Assembly (NCBI RefSeq): GCF_900114535.1
Contig: NZ_FOTK01000043.1
Location: forward strand, 1 to 45,883
Reading direction: 5' to 3'
DNA: 45,883 nt
DNA from: Methylobacterium pseudosasicola
Lineage (GTDB): Bacteria; Pseudomonadota; Alphaproteobacteria; Rhizobiales; Beijerinckiaceae
Position numbers and translations under genes: made by a program. The number at the start of each line of letters is the position of its first letter. The stretch's first letter is position 1. A model generated the notes under the pieces. It had not been told where the DNA came from. It searched no databases and saw only the letters and a program-made list of their open reading frames with translations. Positions 15,388 through 23,804 of the stretch are shown here, piece by piece.

Positions 15388-18048
15388 TCAGACCCGCGAC
15401 GGCTCCTCCGCCTCGCCCGTTTCCGCGGCGTCCGTCTGGCGGTTGTCGAGCTTGCGCAGCTCGGTGGCGATGTCCTGCAGGCTGGCGTCGCCCTTTCGCA
15501 GGACCCGGTCGGCCTCCGACAGGCGGTCGCGCTCCGCGGCGGTGACGTCCCGGGCACTCAGCACCACCACCGGGACCTCGGCGCATCCTGGCAGGCCCCG
15601 AAGCCGGTCGAGGAAAGAGAACCCGTCCATCACGGGCATGGTCAGGTCGAGCAACACGAGGCGCGGCACCCCGTGCCGGACCTGTTCGAGGGCCTCGCTG
15701 CCATCCCCGGCCTCGCGGACGCTCCAGCCGTTGCGCTCCAGCACGGTCTTTAAGCGGTGGCGCATGTCGGCGTCGTCGTCGACCACGAGCACGTCGCCGT
15801 CGGCCGCCCGGAACTGGTCCAGAATCTTGCGCAGCCGCGTCCAGTCGACGGGCTTGGGCACGGCCTCGACCGCACCGAGTGAGGCGCTCAGCGCCGCGTC
15901 GGCGACGAAGCTGACCATGACCACAGGGATGGCTGCGGTCTCGGGGTCGGCCTTCAGGGCGGCCAGCACCGACCAGCCGTCCATCTCGGGCATCATCACG
16001 TCGAGCAGGATCGCGCGGGGCTTGAGCGACCGTGCGAGGTCGAGCCCGGTACGCCCGTCCCCGGCGGTGCGAACGGCGAACCGTTGGCGTTCGAGGAACC
16101 GGGTCATCAGCTCGCGCTGGTTGGCCTCGTCATCGATGACCAGCACGAGGTCCCCTCCCGTCGTCTGGTTCTCGGGAGCCGCCGGTGCCGCCTCGACGGC
16201 CTGCCCGGGGGCCTCTGCCGGGACGCGCAGGGTGAAGCTCGTCCCCTGGCCCTCGACGCTCTCGACGGTGATGTCGCCGCCGAGCAGCTGGGCGAAGGCG
16301 CGGCTCAGCGCCAGCCCGAGGCCGGTCCCGCCGTAGGTGCGCGTCGTGCTCTCGTCTGCTTGCGTGAACCGCTCGAACAGCCGCCCGACCTGCTCCGCGT
16401 TCATGCCGATGCCGGTGTCCTCCACGGCGAACCAGAGCCAGTCGCCGGCCGGGTCGACGTCGCGGGCGGTCCTCAGCGTGATGGTGCCGGACTCGGTGAA
16501 CTTGGCGGCGTTCGACAGCAGGTTGAAAACGCACTGGCGCAGCTTGGTCGCGTCCGTGCGCGCCCGGCCGACGTCATCGGCCACGTCCAAGACGAGGACG
16601 TTGCCCTTCTTGGCGACCAGCGCCTCCACGGTGCCGGCGGCGTCCGTGACGAAGCCGGCGACGTCGATGTCCTCGGGGTAGAGCTCCATCTTCTCGGCCT
16701 CGACCTTGGACAGGTCGAGCACGTCGTTGATCAGCCCGAGCAGGTGCTGGGCGTTCGACTTGATCTTGCCGAGGTCCTTCAGAAGGCTGTCCTGGCCGAG
16801 CTCCTCCGCCTCCTCCTCAAGCATCTCGGAGTAGCCGATCACCGCCGACAGCGGCGTGCGCAACTCGTGGCTCATGTTGGCCAGGAAACGGCTCTTGGCG
16901 CGGCTGTGCTCCTCGGCGGCGTCGCGGGCCTCCCTCAGCGCCTTCTCGAACGCCCGGCGCTCGGTGACGTCCGCATGGACCCCGACCCATTCCCGGACCG
17001 CACCGTCGGCGTCGCGCACCGGCACGGCGCGCACCGAATGGTACCGCCAGGCGCCGTTCGGCGACCGGACCCGGTGCTCGACCCCATACGGCGTCCCGCC
17101 CCGGACCGCCGCCTCCCAAACCCGGCGCGTCTCCGCCAGGTCCTCGGGGTGGATCGCGGCCGTCCAGCCGCCGCCGCGGTACTCGGCGAAGGTCTGCCCC
17201 GAGATCTGCTCCCAGCCGGGCTGCTCCTCGACGAGGTTGCCGGTGGCGTCGGCCGTCCACATCACCCCGTCCACCGCCCGAACCGCCGAGCGGAAGCGTT
17301 CCTCGCTCACGTGCAGGCGGCGCTGGACCCGGCGCTGGTCGAGCGAGCCGGCCATCATCGCCAGGAACAGGATGACGAAGGTCACCCCCGCCACCGCGAG
17401 GGCCAGGTTCTGCTGGTTGACGCCGAGCGCGGTCGCGTGCGCGGCGTGGGCGCCCGCCTCCTCGGCGGTGAACGTCGCGGCCGCCATGCCGGTGTAGTGC
17501 ATCCCGGCGACCGCCAGGCCCATGACGCACGCCGCGGCGAACTTCTGCCAGGGCTTGTTCCGGCGGAACGTCAGCCATAGGGCGACGGTCGCGGCCGTGA
17601 CGGCGATGGCGACGGACACCGCAACGATGGCGGGGTCGTAGGCGAGGTTGCCCGGCACCCGCATCGCTCCCATGCCGGTGTAGTGCATCGCCGCGACGCC
17701 CGCGCCCATGAGCGGGCCCGCGACCAGGAGGGACGCGGCGGCGGTCCCGCGGCGCCAGACCCAGGCGAAGCCCGCGGCCGTCGATCCGACCGCGATGGCC
17801 AGGGACAGCAAGGTAAGCCCGAGGTCGTAGGCGGCGGACATGCCCATCTCGAAGGCGAGCATGCCGACGAAGTGCATCGCCCAGATGCCGCCGCCCATGG
17901 CGACCGCGGCGCCGCCCCCCCAGGCCCAGCGCGGGCCTGCGTCCCGGCCGCGGACCCGGGCGCCGAGATCGAGGGCGGTGTAGGAGGAGAACACCGCGAT
18001 GACGACGGAGAGCGCGACGAAGGAAGGATCGTAGCCGGTATGGACCAT
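15388..18048 (-). CDS. MHYT-domain hybrid histidine kinase with two receivers
   Basis: 886 residues from the ATG at 18048. The N-terminal membrane sensor has seven predicted helices and three MHYT-type motifs (AMHFVGM at 58-63, AMHYTGMGAM near 121, GMHYTGMAA near 183), thought to bind copper or sense gases. Then a PAS domain (about 248-365, ending in HADVTERRAFE), HisKA with H394 (FLANMSHELRTPLSAV), HATPase (VEDTGIGM, GGTGLGLALS), and two receivers (LVLVIDDEANQRE with LLDVMMPEMDG; VLVVDDDADMRHR with LLDLTMPVMDG). This is a complex phosphorelay sensor in the inner membrane. It is convergent with the receiver gene, 39 bases apart, with no clear terminator hairpin between. Confidence 0.93.
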   Translation of the reverse strand: MVHTGYDPSFVALSVVIAVFSSYTALDLGARVRGRDAGPRWAWGGGAAVAMGGGIWAMHFVGMLAFEMGMSAAYDLGLTLLSLAIAVGSTAAGFAWVWRRGTAAASLLVAGPLMGAGVAAMHYTGMGAMRVPGNLAYDPAIVAVSVAIAVTAATVALWLTFRRNKPWQKFAAACVMGLAVAGMHYTGMAAATFTAEEAGAHAAHATALGVNQQNLALAVAGVTFVILFLAMMAGSLDQRRVQRRLHVSEERFRSAVRAVDGVMWTADATGNLVEEQPGWEQISGQTFAEYRGGGWTAAIHPEDLAETRRVWEAAVRGGTPYGVEHRVRSPNGAWRYHSVRAVPVRDADGAVREWVGVHADVTERRAFEKALREARDAAEEHSRAKSRFLANMSHELRTPLSAVIGYSEMLEEEAEELGQDSLLKDLGKIKSNAQHLLGLINDVLDLSKVEAEKMELYPEDIDVAGFVTDAAGTVEALVAKKGNVLVLDVADDVGRARTDATKLRQCVFNLLSNAAKFTESGTITLRTARDVDPAGDWLWFAVEDTGIGMNAEQVGRLFERFTQADESTTRTYGGTGLGLALSRAFAQLLGGDITVESVEGQGTSFTLRVPAEAPGQAVEAAPAAPENQTTGGDLVLVIDDEANQRELMTRFLERQRFAVRTAGDGRTGLDLARSLKPRAILLDVMMPEMDGWSVLAALKADPETAAIPVVMVSFVADAALSASLGAVEAVPKPVDWTRLRKILDQFRAADGDVLVVDDDADMRHRLKTVLERNGWSVREAGDGSEALEQVRHGVPRLVLLDLTMPVMDGFSFLDRLRGLPGCAEVPVVVLSARDVTAAERDRLSEADRVLRKGDASLQDIATELRKLDNRQTDAAETGEAEEPSRV

Positions 18049-18291
18049 GTGACTTCCGGTTGGGGTCCCGCGGAACCATCGCACGAAAACACAGCGGTAC
18101 AGCGGCAATCGCCCATTCGTGAAGACGGTGCTCGATCAGCCACCTGAAAGGGTGCCGGCACAATCGATGGTCCCACAGCCATCCGCCCGCATCGTACCCC
18201 GTATCCCGGAGCGGTCGGGACGGACGTCCCGGCATCGAAGGCATCGCGTCGAGCGGCATCCTCCGGCCGCGATTGGCATCAGGGGGATTCC

Positions 18292-18657
18292 TTGAACGCC
18301 AAGTCCGTTCTCGCAGCGGCGGCCCTCCCCCCGCTCCCAGCCGTCGCCCGGGCGCAAAGCCTCGTGCGCGGTGCGCATGAGGGTGCCAACGGCGCGCGGC
18401 GCGGCCACCGGCACCGTCAACGGCATCCTCGGCGTCGACGACCGCCGGCGCTTCTGCACCTCCGTCCGCGGCGAGCGCCGCGCCTCCTTCGCCTACGACG
18501 GCGACGTCCGTGTCCGTACGGTCCTGCCGTCGGCCGGCGTGAGCTACCACGACGTCCCGGAGGAGTACGGCGCCCGCTGGCACCCTACACCGTCATCGAC
18601 GGCCGCACCGTACTGGTCGAGCGTGGCAGCGGCCGCATCGTCGAGGTCTCCACTTAG
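18292..18657 (+). pseudogene. DUF1236-like exported protein, two compensating frameshifts
   Basis: Starts at TTG 18292 after an AGGGGG site with a signal-like head (NAKSVLAAAALPPLPAVARA). Near 18380-18400 the coding signal moves to the +1 frame, which reads GTVNGILGVDDRRR, SFAYDGDVRV and VLPSAGVSYHDVPEEYGA. Near 18580 it returns to the first frame: YTVIDGRTVLVERGSGRIVE. These three pieces in order match the DUF1236 pattern (gv-ypVP-eYG ... YtVVn..-tVLVdp..rRIV). The original frame is open to 18657. Either the gene is broken or two single-base errors remain. The intact product would be a small periplasmic protein of unknown role. Confidence 0.7.
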
Positions 18658-18710
18658 CAACGCGAGGGAACGCCCCGGGCCAACGTGCCCGGGTCACTCC
18701 GGGGCGTGGC

Positions 18711-18902
18711 TCAAGGCAGGAATCGGAGGCAGGCCGCGAGGGCGGCCGTCGCGGCGAGTGGCAGACGCATCATCGCGACCATGGCACCGGCCCGCATGCC
18801 AAGCGAGTCGTTGTCGTTGTCCGCGAACCTGGCGAGGGTCAAGCGCCAGCGAGCGATGGATGCCTCGACGTCGATGGCTCGGGGCACGTTCGTGTCGGTC
18901 AT
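18711..18902 (-). CDS. small hypothetical protein, possible membrane anchor
   Basis: 63 residues from the ATG at 18902, with a GGAGAGG site about 7 bases upstream. The N-terminal half is polar and helical (IDVEASIARWRLTLARFADN), the C-terminal half hydrophobic (MVAMMRLPLAATAALAACL), so it may insert into the membrane by its tail. No family recognised. It lies downstream of the transglutaminase gene on the same strand. Confidence 0.5.
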   Translation of the reverse strand: MTDTNVPRAIDVEASIARWRLTLARFADNDNDSLGMRAGAMVAMMRLPLAATAALAACLRFLP

Positions 18903-19024
18903 GGTTCGCCTCTCCGAACGAACCTCTTCATGGCCCAGGTCGGAGCTTCGGTCCGCGACGGCACGACCGATGCGGAACGCCCACCACTCACAGGTCGGCA
19001 TCTCACCCTCGCGGCATGAAAACG

Positions 19025-19870
19025 TCAGCCCAGGGGCTGAAGCACGAAGTCGTCGGCGACCTCCAGGGTGTGGACGTCGAATTGGGCAAGCAACGCCGTA
19101 CCGAAGCTCGTCGAGATGGCGACGTCGGTCGCGTCGCGACCGCGGGCGATGACGACCCGCCCGATCCGCCGAGCGTCGTGGCGCGCGTCGAACGTGTACC
19201 AGCGCGGCCCTTCCGGGCCTGTCAGGTAGACCTCGAACCACGCGGAGAAGTCCATCGGGTTGGGGTCCACGGGCACGCCGATGTCGCCGAGGTAGCCGGT
19301 GCAGTACCGTGCCGGGATGTTCATGCACCGGCACAGGGTGACGGCGAGGTGGGCGAAGTCGCGGCAGACGCCGACCCGCTGGTGGTACCCGTCGAAGGCA
19401 GAGCGCGTCGCGTCGGCGAGCTGGTAGTCGAACTGGATGCGTTCGTGCGCCCAGGTGATGATGGCCTGAACCCGTCCCCAGCCCTCGGGGACGCCGCCGA
19501 ACAGGGACCAGGCCGTGCCGGCGAGCTTGTCGGTGTCGCAGTATCGCGAGGCCAGCAGGTAGACGAGCACGTCGTCCGGGAGGTCCTGAACCGGAATCTG
19601 GCGCGCATCCGGCACGTAAGCGTCCGGCTCGCCGCTGTCGGCGATCAGGAAGTTGGCCGAGACCGTCATCCGCCCGCCTGGGGAGACGAGGCGAACGCAG
19701 GTGTTGCCGAACCCGTCCGTGTAGGTCCGCATCGGCACCGGTGGATCGGGCCGCAGCGCGTCCGGGGTCAGCAGGTCGTGGGCGCGGGACGGGTGGACGT
19801 TCAACTGGTAGATGATCGGCGTCGGACCGAACGTGTCGTAGCCGATGGTGTATCCGCCCCTGATCCTCAT
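19025..19870 (-). CDS. transglutaminase-like cysteine protease-fold protein
   Basis: 281 residues from the ATG at 19870 (GGGGA just upstream). The N-terminal part is a beta-rich domain (YTIGYDTFGPTPIIYQLNVH, RTYTDGFGNTCVRLVSPGG). The transglutaminase core follows: catalytic Cys in RVGVCRDFAHLAVTLCR, then DFSAWFEVYLTGPEGPRWYT with the Phe-Asp-Ala-Arg-His stretch carrying the Asp/His pair. This is the common bacterial COG1305 type, usually cytosolic, with protease or amide-hydrolysing activity presumed and few known substrates. No signal peptide. The minus-strand membrane-protein remnant ends just before it. Confidence 0.9.
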   Translation of the reverse strand: MRIRGGYTIGYDTFGPTPIIYQLNVHPSRAHDLLTPDALRPDPPVPMRTYTDGFGNTCVRLVSPGGRMTVSANFLIADSGEPDAYVPDARQIPVQDLPDDVLVYLLASRYCDTDKLAGTAWSLFGGVPEGWGRVQAIITWAHERIQFDYQLADATRSAFDGYHQRVGVCRDFAHLAVTLCRCMNIPARYCTGYLGDIGVPVDPNPMDFSAWFEVYLTGPEGPRWYTFDARHDARRIGRVVIARGRDATDVAISTSFGTALLAQFDVHTLEVADDFVLQPLG

Positions 19871-19959
19871 GTTCGTCCCCGTTGTTGGGAGGTTCGCCGT
19901 CCCATTCGCTTCGGCGGCGTCCGGCGATGCTTGCATGTGCCGTGCCCCGCCCGGGCGAG

Positions 19960-20511
19960 GCCATCCAAGGCGTGAGTAGCCACGCGGAAGACCCGGCGGC
20001 CCCGAACGTTAAGGTCCGGAATCGGCTTTGCTGCTCGCTCGGCGCCTCTTCTTTGAGGACGTTGAGGATCACGCCGCCGAGGAAGGGCCGTCAGGGCAGC
20101 GATGGCCGCGTCCGAGACCGCCGTGGCCGCACCGACGAAACCCGCGACGACGGCGACGACCAGGACCCAGTGTCCGATCCTGCGGTAGGCGTCCTCGTGG
20201 TCATCGTCCAGGCCGTGGTGTGTGACGACGAAGGGAAGCGCCATGGCCACCGTGAGGAAGGCCAGGACGGCGGGGCCCGTCGCCTCGCGATGGAGGAGGA
20301 GATAGCCGACGAGGCAATAGGAGCCCATGTGGATCCAGAACGCCCCGACCCCGCTGCCGACGTCGACCGAGGCGCCGCGGGCGTCGGTGACCGGTATGCC
20401 GGCCCGGCGGGAGCGGTCGACCTGGGCGAGCCCGTAGAACGCCATCAGGCAGGTGAGCGCGATGGAGTAGACGTGGCCCTCCGAGAAGCCGCCGAAGGTA
20501 TCCCCGGCCAT
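19960..20511 (-). pseudogene. multi-pass membrane protein remnant, truncated and frameshifted
   Basis: The frame from 20511 gives four hydrophobic stretches (VYSIALTCLMAFYGLA, FWIHMGSYCLVGYLLL, AVLAFLTVAMALPFVV, WVLVVAVVAGFVGAA). At about 20085 the frame breaks: removing one C from CTTCCTCGGC restores AALTALLGGVILNVLKEEAP and SEQQSRFRTLTFGAAG, the typical end of small ZIP-like alphaproteobacterial membrane proteins. The N-terminus also looks short compared with that group, since the region upstream already belongs to the next gene. Probably non-functional, or carrying a base-count error. Confidence 0.55.
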
Positions 20512-20547
20512 AAAGTGGAAGGTATGGCGCGCCTTTGCCTGCCGCCC

Positions 20548-21681
20548 TCAGTCTGGTTTCACCGGCGTCGCGGCCGCCGGCTGGGTTGAGAGTTGCTGGC
20601 GGGCCTCAACCAACTTCGTCTGTGCGTCCGCGAGCTCAGCCCGGGCGGAGCGCAGCTTCTCCTCGACGTCCGCCGCCTCCCTGTTCCTGGCGGACAGCGT
20701 CACCGTCAGCATCGCGAGCTGGCCCTGCGCGTCGGCCTGCCGCTTCTGCAACGCATTTAACGCCGCGGCGGCGGCATCACGATCCGACGTCAGCTTCTGA
20801 ACCGACTGCTCGGCTTGGCCGCGCTCTGCGGTGACACGGTCGCGTTCGGATTTGGCCGTCGCCAGTTCGCCCTGTGTGCCGTCCAGCGTCTGCCGCCCCT
20901 GCTGCACCTGCTGGGACAGCCACTCATTCTCGGCACCCAGCTTGTCGCGGCTCGTGGTCAAGCCCGCGACCGCCTGCTCCAGGTCGACGCGCTGCTTGGC
21001 CACCAGTTCGGCCGCGGTGCGAGCGTCGGCGAGTTCCTTCTGCGCCGTGGCCGCACCCTCGCGGGCCTTCTGCTGGCGCTCCTCCGCCTGGGTGAGGTCT
21101 GCGGTCTTTCCGTTAGCCTCCTGCGCCATGGCGGCGATGTCGGCGCGCAGCTTGGCCTCCTGCTGCCGGGCGTCCTCGACCCGGCGCCCGACGTCGGCGA
21201 GTTCCTGGGTTCGGGCTGTGGCCGCCTTCTCCGCGGCGGTGGTCGCGTCGCGCAGGGGGGCGAGCTTCTGTTCGGCCTGGATCACCTGCGCCTGTAGGCC
21301 GGATAGTCTGTTCGTCTCCGCATCGGACGCCACCTTCGCCTCGGCGGCATTCCGTTCGGCCGCCTGCCGCTCCTCGGCGAGGCCGGTTGCCTGCGTCCTA
21401 GCCTCTTCGCTGGCCTGGGTGGCCTGCTTTACCTCGGTCTCGGACGTGGCGATCCTCGCCTGCAGCGCCGCGAGGGTTCCGGCGGTGGACCGCTGTTGGC
21501 TAAGGTCCGTCTGAAGGGCCGTCCGCTGTCCCTCCAATTCGCCGATGCGGTGGTCCCTGGCGCTGCGCTGCATGGCGCCGGCGATGGACGCAACAACCAG
21601 CCAGAGCAGCAGCACACCGGCAACGACGGCCAAACTGAACGGAAACGGGCGGCGAAGCTCGGAGCGATAGTCGATGGCCAT
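20548..21681 (-). CDS. membrane-anchored long coiled-coil protein
   Basis: 377 residues. One transmembrane helix at about 15-37 (FSLAVVAGVLLLWLVVASIA) is followed by roughly 310 residues of almost uninterrupted Ala/Gln/Glu-rich coiled coil (for example AEERQAAERNAAEAKVASDA and SERDRVTAERGQAEQSVQKL), ending in a short Pro/Ala tail. The single N-terminal anchor with a short cytosolic head places the rod in the periplasm. Such proteins act as envelope spacers or scaffolds; no catalytic motif is visible. Family not named with confidence. Confidence 0.85.
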   Translation of the reverse strand: MAIDYRSELRRPFPFSLAVVAGVLLLWLVVASIAGAMQRSARDHRIGELEGQRTALQTDLSQQRSTAGTLAALQARIATSETEVKQATQASEEARTQATGLAEERQAAERNAAEAKVASDAETNRLSGLQAQVIQAEQKLAPLRDATTAAEKAATARTQELADVGRRVEDARQQEAKLRADIAAMAQEANGKTADLTQAEERQQKAREGAATAQKELADARTAAELVAKQRVDLEQAVAGLTTSRDKLGAENEWLSQQVQQGRQTLDGTQGELATAKSERDRVTAERGQAEQSVQKLTSDRDAAAAALNALQKRQADAQGQLAMLTVTLSARNREAADVEEKLRSARAELADAQTKLVEARQQLSTQPAAATPVKPD

Positions 21682-21716
21682 GGCGGTCCTTCGGGTTCGA
21701 GGGGTGGCGGGTCAGG

Positions 21717-22046
21717 TCAGGTCGGGTCGGTGGCCTCGCCCGGCGTCGGCGCCGCGCCGGCGGCGCCTGGTTCGGGACCGCGGGAGGTGCCCGTCGGACT
21801 GCCATGGCCAGCTTCGACGATGGGGCCGGGCATGGCGAGCGGTGCCCGGCGTTCGGGCGAGGCGATGCCGGAACCGAGGAATGCCGGGAGCTCAATGCGC
21901 GACGGCGTTCCGCCCGACGGTTCGTTCGGCTCGTGGAACACGAACACGTCGGCCGGGTCCCCTATCCTGGCGGAACCGGGCCATCTCGCCCCGCAAGACG
22001 TCACCAGCCCCACGAAGCGCCTCGTCAAGCAATCAGGGAATGCCAT
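21717..22046 (-). CDS. hypothetical Pro/Gly-rich small protein
   Basis: A 109-residue frame. Third-position GC bias is strong only from about codon 33 (DPADVFVFHEPNEPSGGTPS, RIELPAFLGSGIASPERRAP), so the true start may be later or the frame may be broken upstream. The rest of the 392-base interval 21682-22073 shows nothing else. No family recognised. Confidence 0.3.
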   Translation of the reverse strand: MAFPDCLTRRFVGLVTSCGARWPGSARIGDPADVFVFHEPNEPSGGTPSRIELPAFLGSGIASPERRAPLAMPGPIVEAGHGSPTGTSRGPEPGAAGAAPTPGEATDPT

Positions 22047-22073
22047 GGGAAGAGGTAGGCGTCGGTACGGAAC

Positions 22074-22520
22074 TCATGGGTACCCGCCCCACGCCTGCCT
22101 GGGCTCACCGGGGGGCTTGCGGGCCTCGACATTTCCGGCCCGCATGACGTGGAAGGCGCCGTACCCGAGCGCACCCACCACCAGGGCCGTCGCCACTGGG
22201 TTACTCCGTGAGAGCGTCTCGGCATCGCGATAGAGTTCGCGCCATCCGCGGCCCGCGACCCGACCCGAGAGTGCGTCGAGGTTGTCAGCGACCGTGTGGA
22301 CGAACGACTTCGCCTGCGTCTGTCCGTGGAGTTCGCCGCCACCCGAACGCAGCGCGCGGGCGAGCTCGGAGAAGAAGCCGGCCGCCTCGGTCTTGCGCCG
22401 GTCGGCATAGCCGCCCGCCTGATCACGCAAGGCGTCGGCCAAGCTAGCCGACAAGCGCGCCGCCTGCATCGGGCCGTCGGCGGCGGATTGCCGTCCCGCA
22501 GGTCGGGTGGGATCGTTCAT
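22074..22520 (-). CDS. small protein with C-terminal membrane helix
   Basis: 148 residues. A helical N-terminal region (MQAARLSASLADALRDQAGG, KTEAAGFFSELARALRSGGG) leads to DALSGRVAGRGWRELYRDAE and a hydrophobic helix NPVATALVVGALGYGAFHVM near 107-126. The plan matches 'nutrient deprivation-induced' and DUF883-like proteins of Rhizobiales: soluble helices with a membrane tail. It follows csbD by 45 bases on the same strand and is likely co-expressed. Function unknown; envelope stress is inferred from neighbours. Confidence 0.75.
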   Translation of the reverse strand: MNDPTRPAGRQSAADGPMQAARLSASLADALRDQAGGYADRRKTEAAGFFSELARALRSGGGELHGQTQAKSFVHTVADNLDALSGRVAGRGWRELYRDAETLSRSNPVATALVVGALGYGAFHVMRAGNVEARKPPGEPRQAWGGYP

Positions 22521-22565
22521 GGTGTTGCTCCGGACCTGCGGGACGATGCGGGAGGGGGGCCAGCC

Positions 22566-22928
22566 CTAGCGGCGACCGTGGACGACCATCGCGAGGAGGT
22601 AGCCGAGCGCACCGGCCATCGCCGCCATCATCAACGGGGACTCCTTTGCGTAGCTCGTCACAGTGTCGGCGCCCTGACGGTAGGCGCGCTCGGCGTCCGG
22701 GAAGGCGTCGCGGCCCTGCTTCAGCGCGCCCTGCGCAAGATCGCCGGCTTGGTCGGCCACGTCGCGCACGGTGTCCTTGGCTTGCCCGTACAGGTTCTCG
22801 ACGTTACCCTTGGCCTCGTTGACAGCGCCCTTGGCCTGGATCTCACGGTCGCCAGTCAGTTCCCCAGCCTTGCCCTGTACCTTGCCGCCGAACTCCTTCG
22901 CGGCACCGGTAATGCGGTTCTCGTCCAT
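22566..22928 (-). CDS. CsbD-family stress protein with membrane tail
   Basis: 120 residues from the ATG at 22928, preceded by a strong AGGAGAA site. The N-terminal half is the CsbD domain (ITGAAKEFGGKVQGKAGELT, GAVNEAKGNVENLYGQAKDT). The C-terminal part adds a polar linker and a hydrophobic helix (LMMAAMAGALGYLLAMVV) near 99-116. CsbD proteins are small helical bundles induced by general stress in many bacteria; their molecular job is unknown. The membrane tail is a frequent Rhizobiales variant. Confidence 0.9.
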   Translation of the reverse strand: MDENRITGAAKEFGGKVQGKAGELTGDREIQAKGAVNEAKGNVENLYGQAKDTVRDVADQAGDLAQGALKQGRDAFPDAERAYRQGADTVTSYAKESPLMMAAMAGALGYLLAMVVHGRR

Positions 22929-22948
22929 GGTTCTTCTCCTGGGTGGGT

Positions 22949-22975
22949 GCCGGACGCGCGGGATGCGCGTCCGGC
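22949..22975 (-). terminator. perfect 11-bp stem hairpin between the His-rich gene and csbD
   Basis: GCCGGACGCGC at 22949-22959, loop GGGAT, then GCGCGTCCGGC at 22965-22975. The stem is very strong and sits 15 bases after the stop of the His-rich gene and 21 bases before the csbD start. There is no U-run, so it may be a weak terminator, an RNA-stability element or an attenuator of csbD read-through rather than a classical intrinsic terminator. Confidence 0.6.
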
Positions 22976-22990
22976 GGTTGGACCGGGCGG

Positions 22991-23182
22991 TTATTTCCCG
23001 GCGCTCTTGCCGTGAGCCTTGGTCGAGCTCTCGTGCACCTTCTCGGAGTGGCCGTGGGCCTCCTTCAAGTGCTTGGCGGCGGTCGCCTCGTCGCCCTTTT
23101 CGTGGTGCTCGGCCGCCGTCTTGTGCGACTTGGCGGCGGCCTCGTGGTGCTTGGCGGCCTCGGCGTGCGCGGTCTTGGCCAT
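22991..23182 (-). CDS. small His/Ala/Lys-rich helical protein
   Basis: 63 residues, starting at the ATG at 23182 behind GAGGA. Twelve histidines are spaced along an Ala/Lys/Glu helix (AKHHEAAAKSHKTAAEHHEK, HLKEAHGHSEKVHESSTKAH). The spacing would line His residues along a few faces of a helix. Similar peptides are common and multicopy in Methylobacterium and Bradyrhizobium. Metal or nucleic-acid binding is a reasonable guess only. Confidence 0.75.
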   Translation of the reverse strand: MAKTAHAEAAKHHEAAAKSHKTAAEHHEKGDEATAAKHLKEAHGHSEKVHESSTKAHGKSAGK

Positions 23183-23294
23183 GGTGGTGTTCCTCGTGCG
23201 GCACCGTCACGGTGCTCTTTGCAGTCGTGTCGACCGGCGCGTCCGGGCGGGAGGAATCCCGACCGGCGTGCGGGATGTCCTCAGGTGCGCCGCC

Positions 23295-23759
23295 TCAGAG
23301 GGCGGGCAGCCTGCCGTCGGGGGTGTAGCGGTCCACCGCCGAGGGAAGCTCCCGAGAGAGCCTGGAAAGCAATTCGTCGTGCGACAGCCCGGTCTGGCGG
23401 GACAGGGCGTCCATGACGTCGGGACCGATGGCCTGTCGCAACTGGGGCGGGGCGATCTCGTGGTTGGGACCGTGGTTAACCCAGGAATCGGCGGCGGCAC
23501 CATGTCCGTTTTGCCGGAAGCTCTCGACCAGCTGACCCAGCCCCCCGCCGAGCACGTTGCCGACGCCGGCCCCGCCGAGCGCACCGCCGATGTTGCCGAG
23601 CAGGCCCCCGAGGCCGGCTTCACCGGGAGCGGCCGCGGACCCCGCTCCGGGGGCGGGATGACCGCCGCCGAGCATCTCGGCGATCTTGTCCTTGTTCTGG
23701 AACCCGGCCACGGCGAGCAGGCCAAGCAGGGCGGTCATGGAGGGAAAGCCGTCACTCAT
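23295..23759 (-). CDS. YidB/DUF937-family protein
   Basis: 154 residues. A hydrophobic, Gly-rich N-terminal half (GLLGNIGGALGGAGVGNVLG, GGLGQLVESFRQNGHG) is followed by the family core: ADSWVNHGPNHEIAPPQLRQ, then IGPDVMDALSRQTGLSHDEL and LSRELPSAVDRYTPDGRLP. The WV-x-x-G-x-N segment and the terminal 'P-x-x-VD-x-x-TPdG-x-lP' define the YidB family. Role unknown. Part of the minus-strand stress/envelope array. Confidence 0.88.
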   Translation of the reverse strand: MSDGFPSMTALLGLLAVAGFQNKDKIAEMLGGGHPAPGAGSAAAPGEAGLGGLLGNIGGALGGAGVGNVLGGGLGQLVESFRQNGHGAAADSWVNHGPNHEIAPPQLRQAIGPDVMDALSRQTGLSHDELLSRLSRELPSAVDRYTPDGRLPAL

Positions 23760-23804
23760 GTTCGTTCTCCCGTTCGGGTGTGCGAGGTACGGGTTCTGGG
23801 CGGC

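Noticed and set aside
16084..17580. Plus-strand open frame opposite the MHYT kinase
   Set aside because: Antisense shadow of the kinase gene; no domain pattern.
18711..20072. Minus-strand 453-codon frame spanning several genes
   Set aside because: It strings together the tail of the membrane-protein remnant, an out-of-frame run through the transglutaminase gene and the real 63-residue gene at its end. Not one protein.
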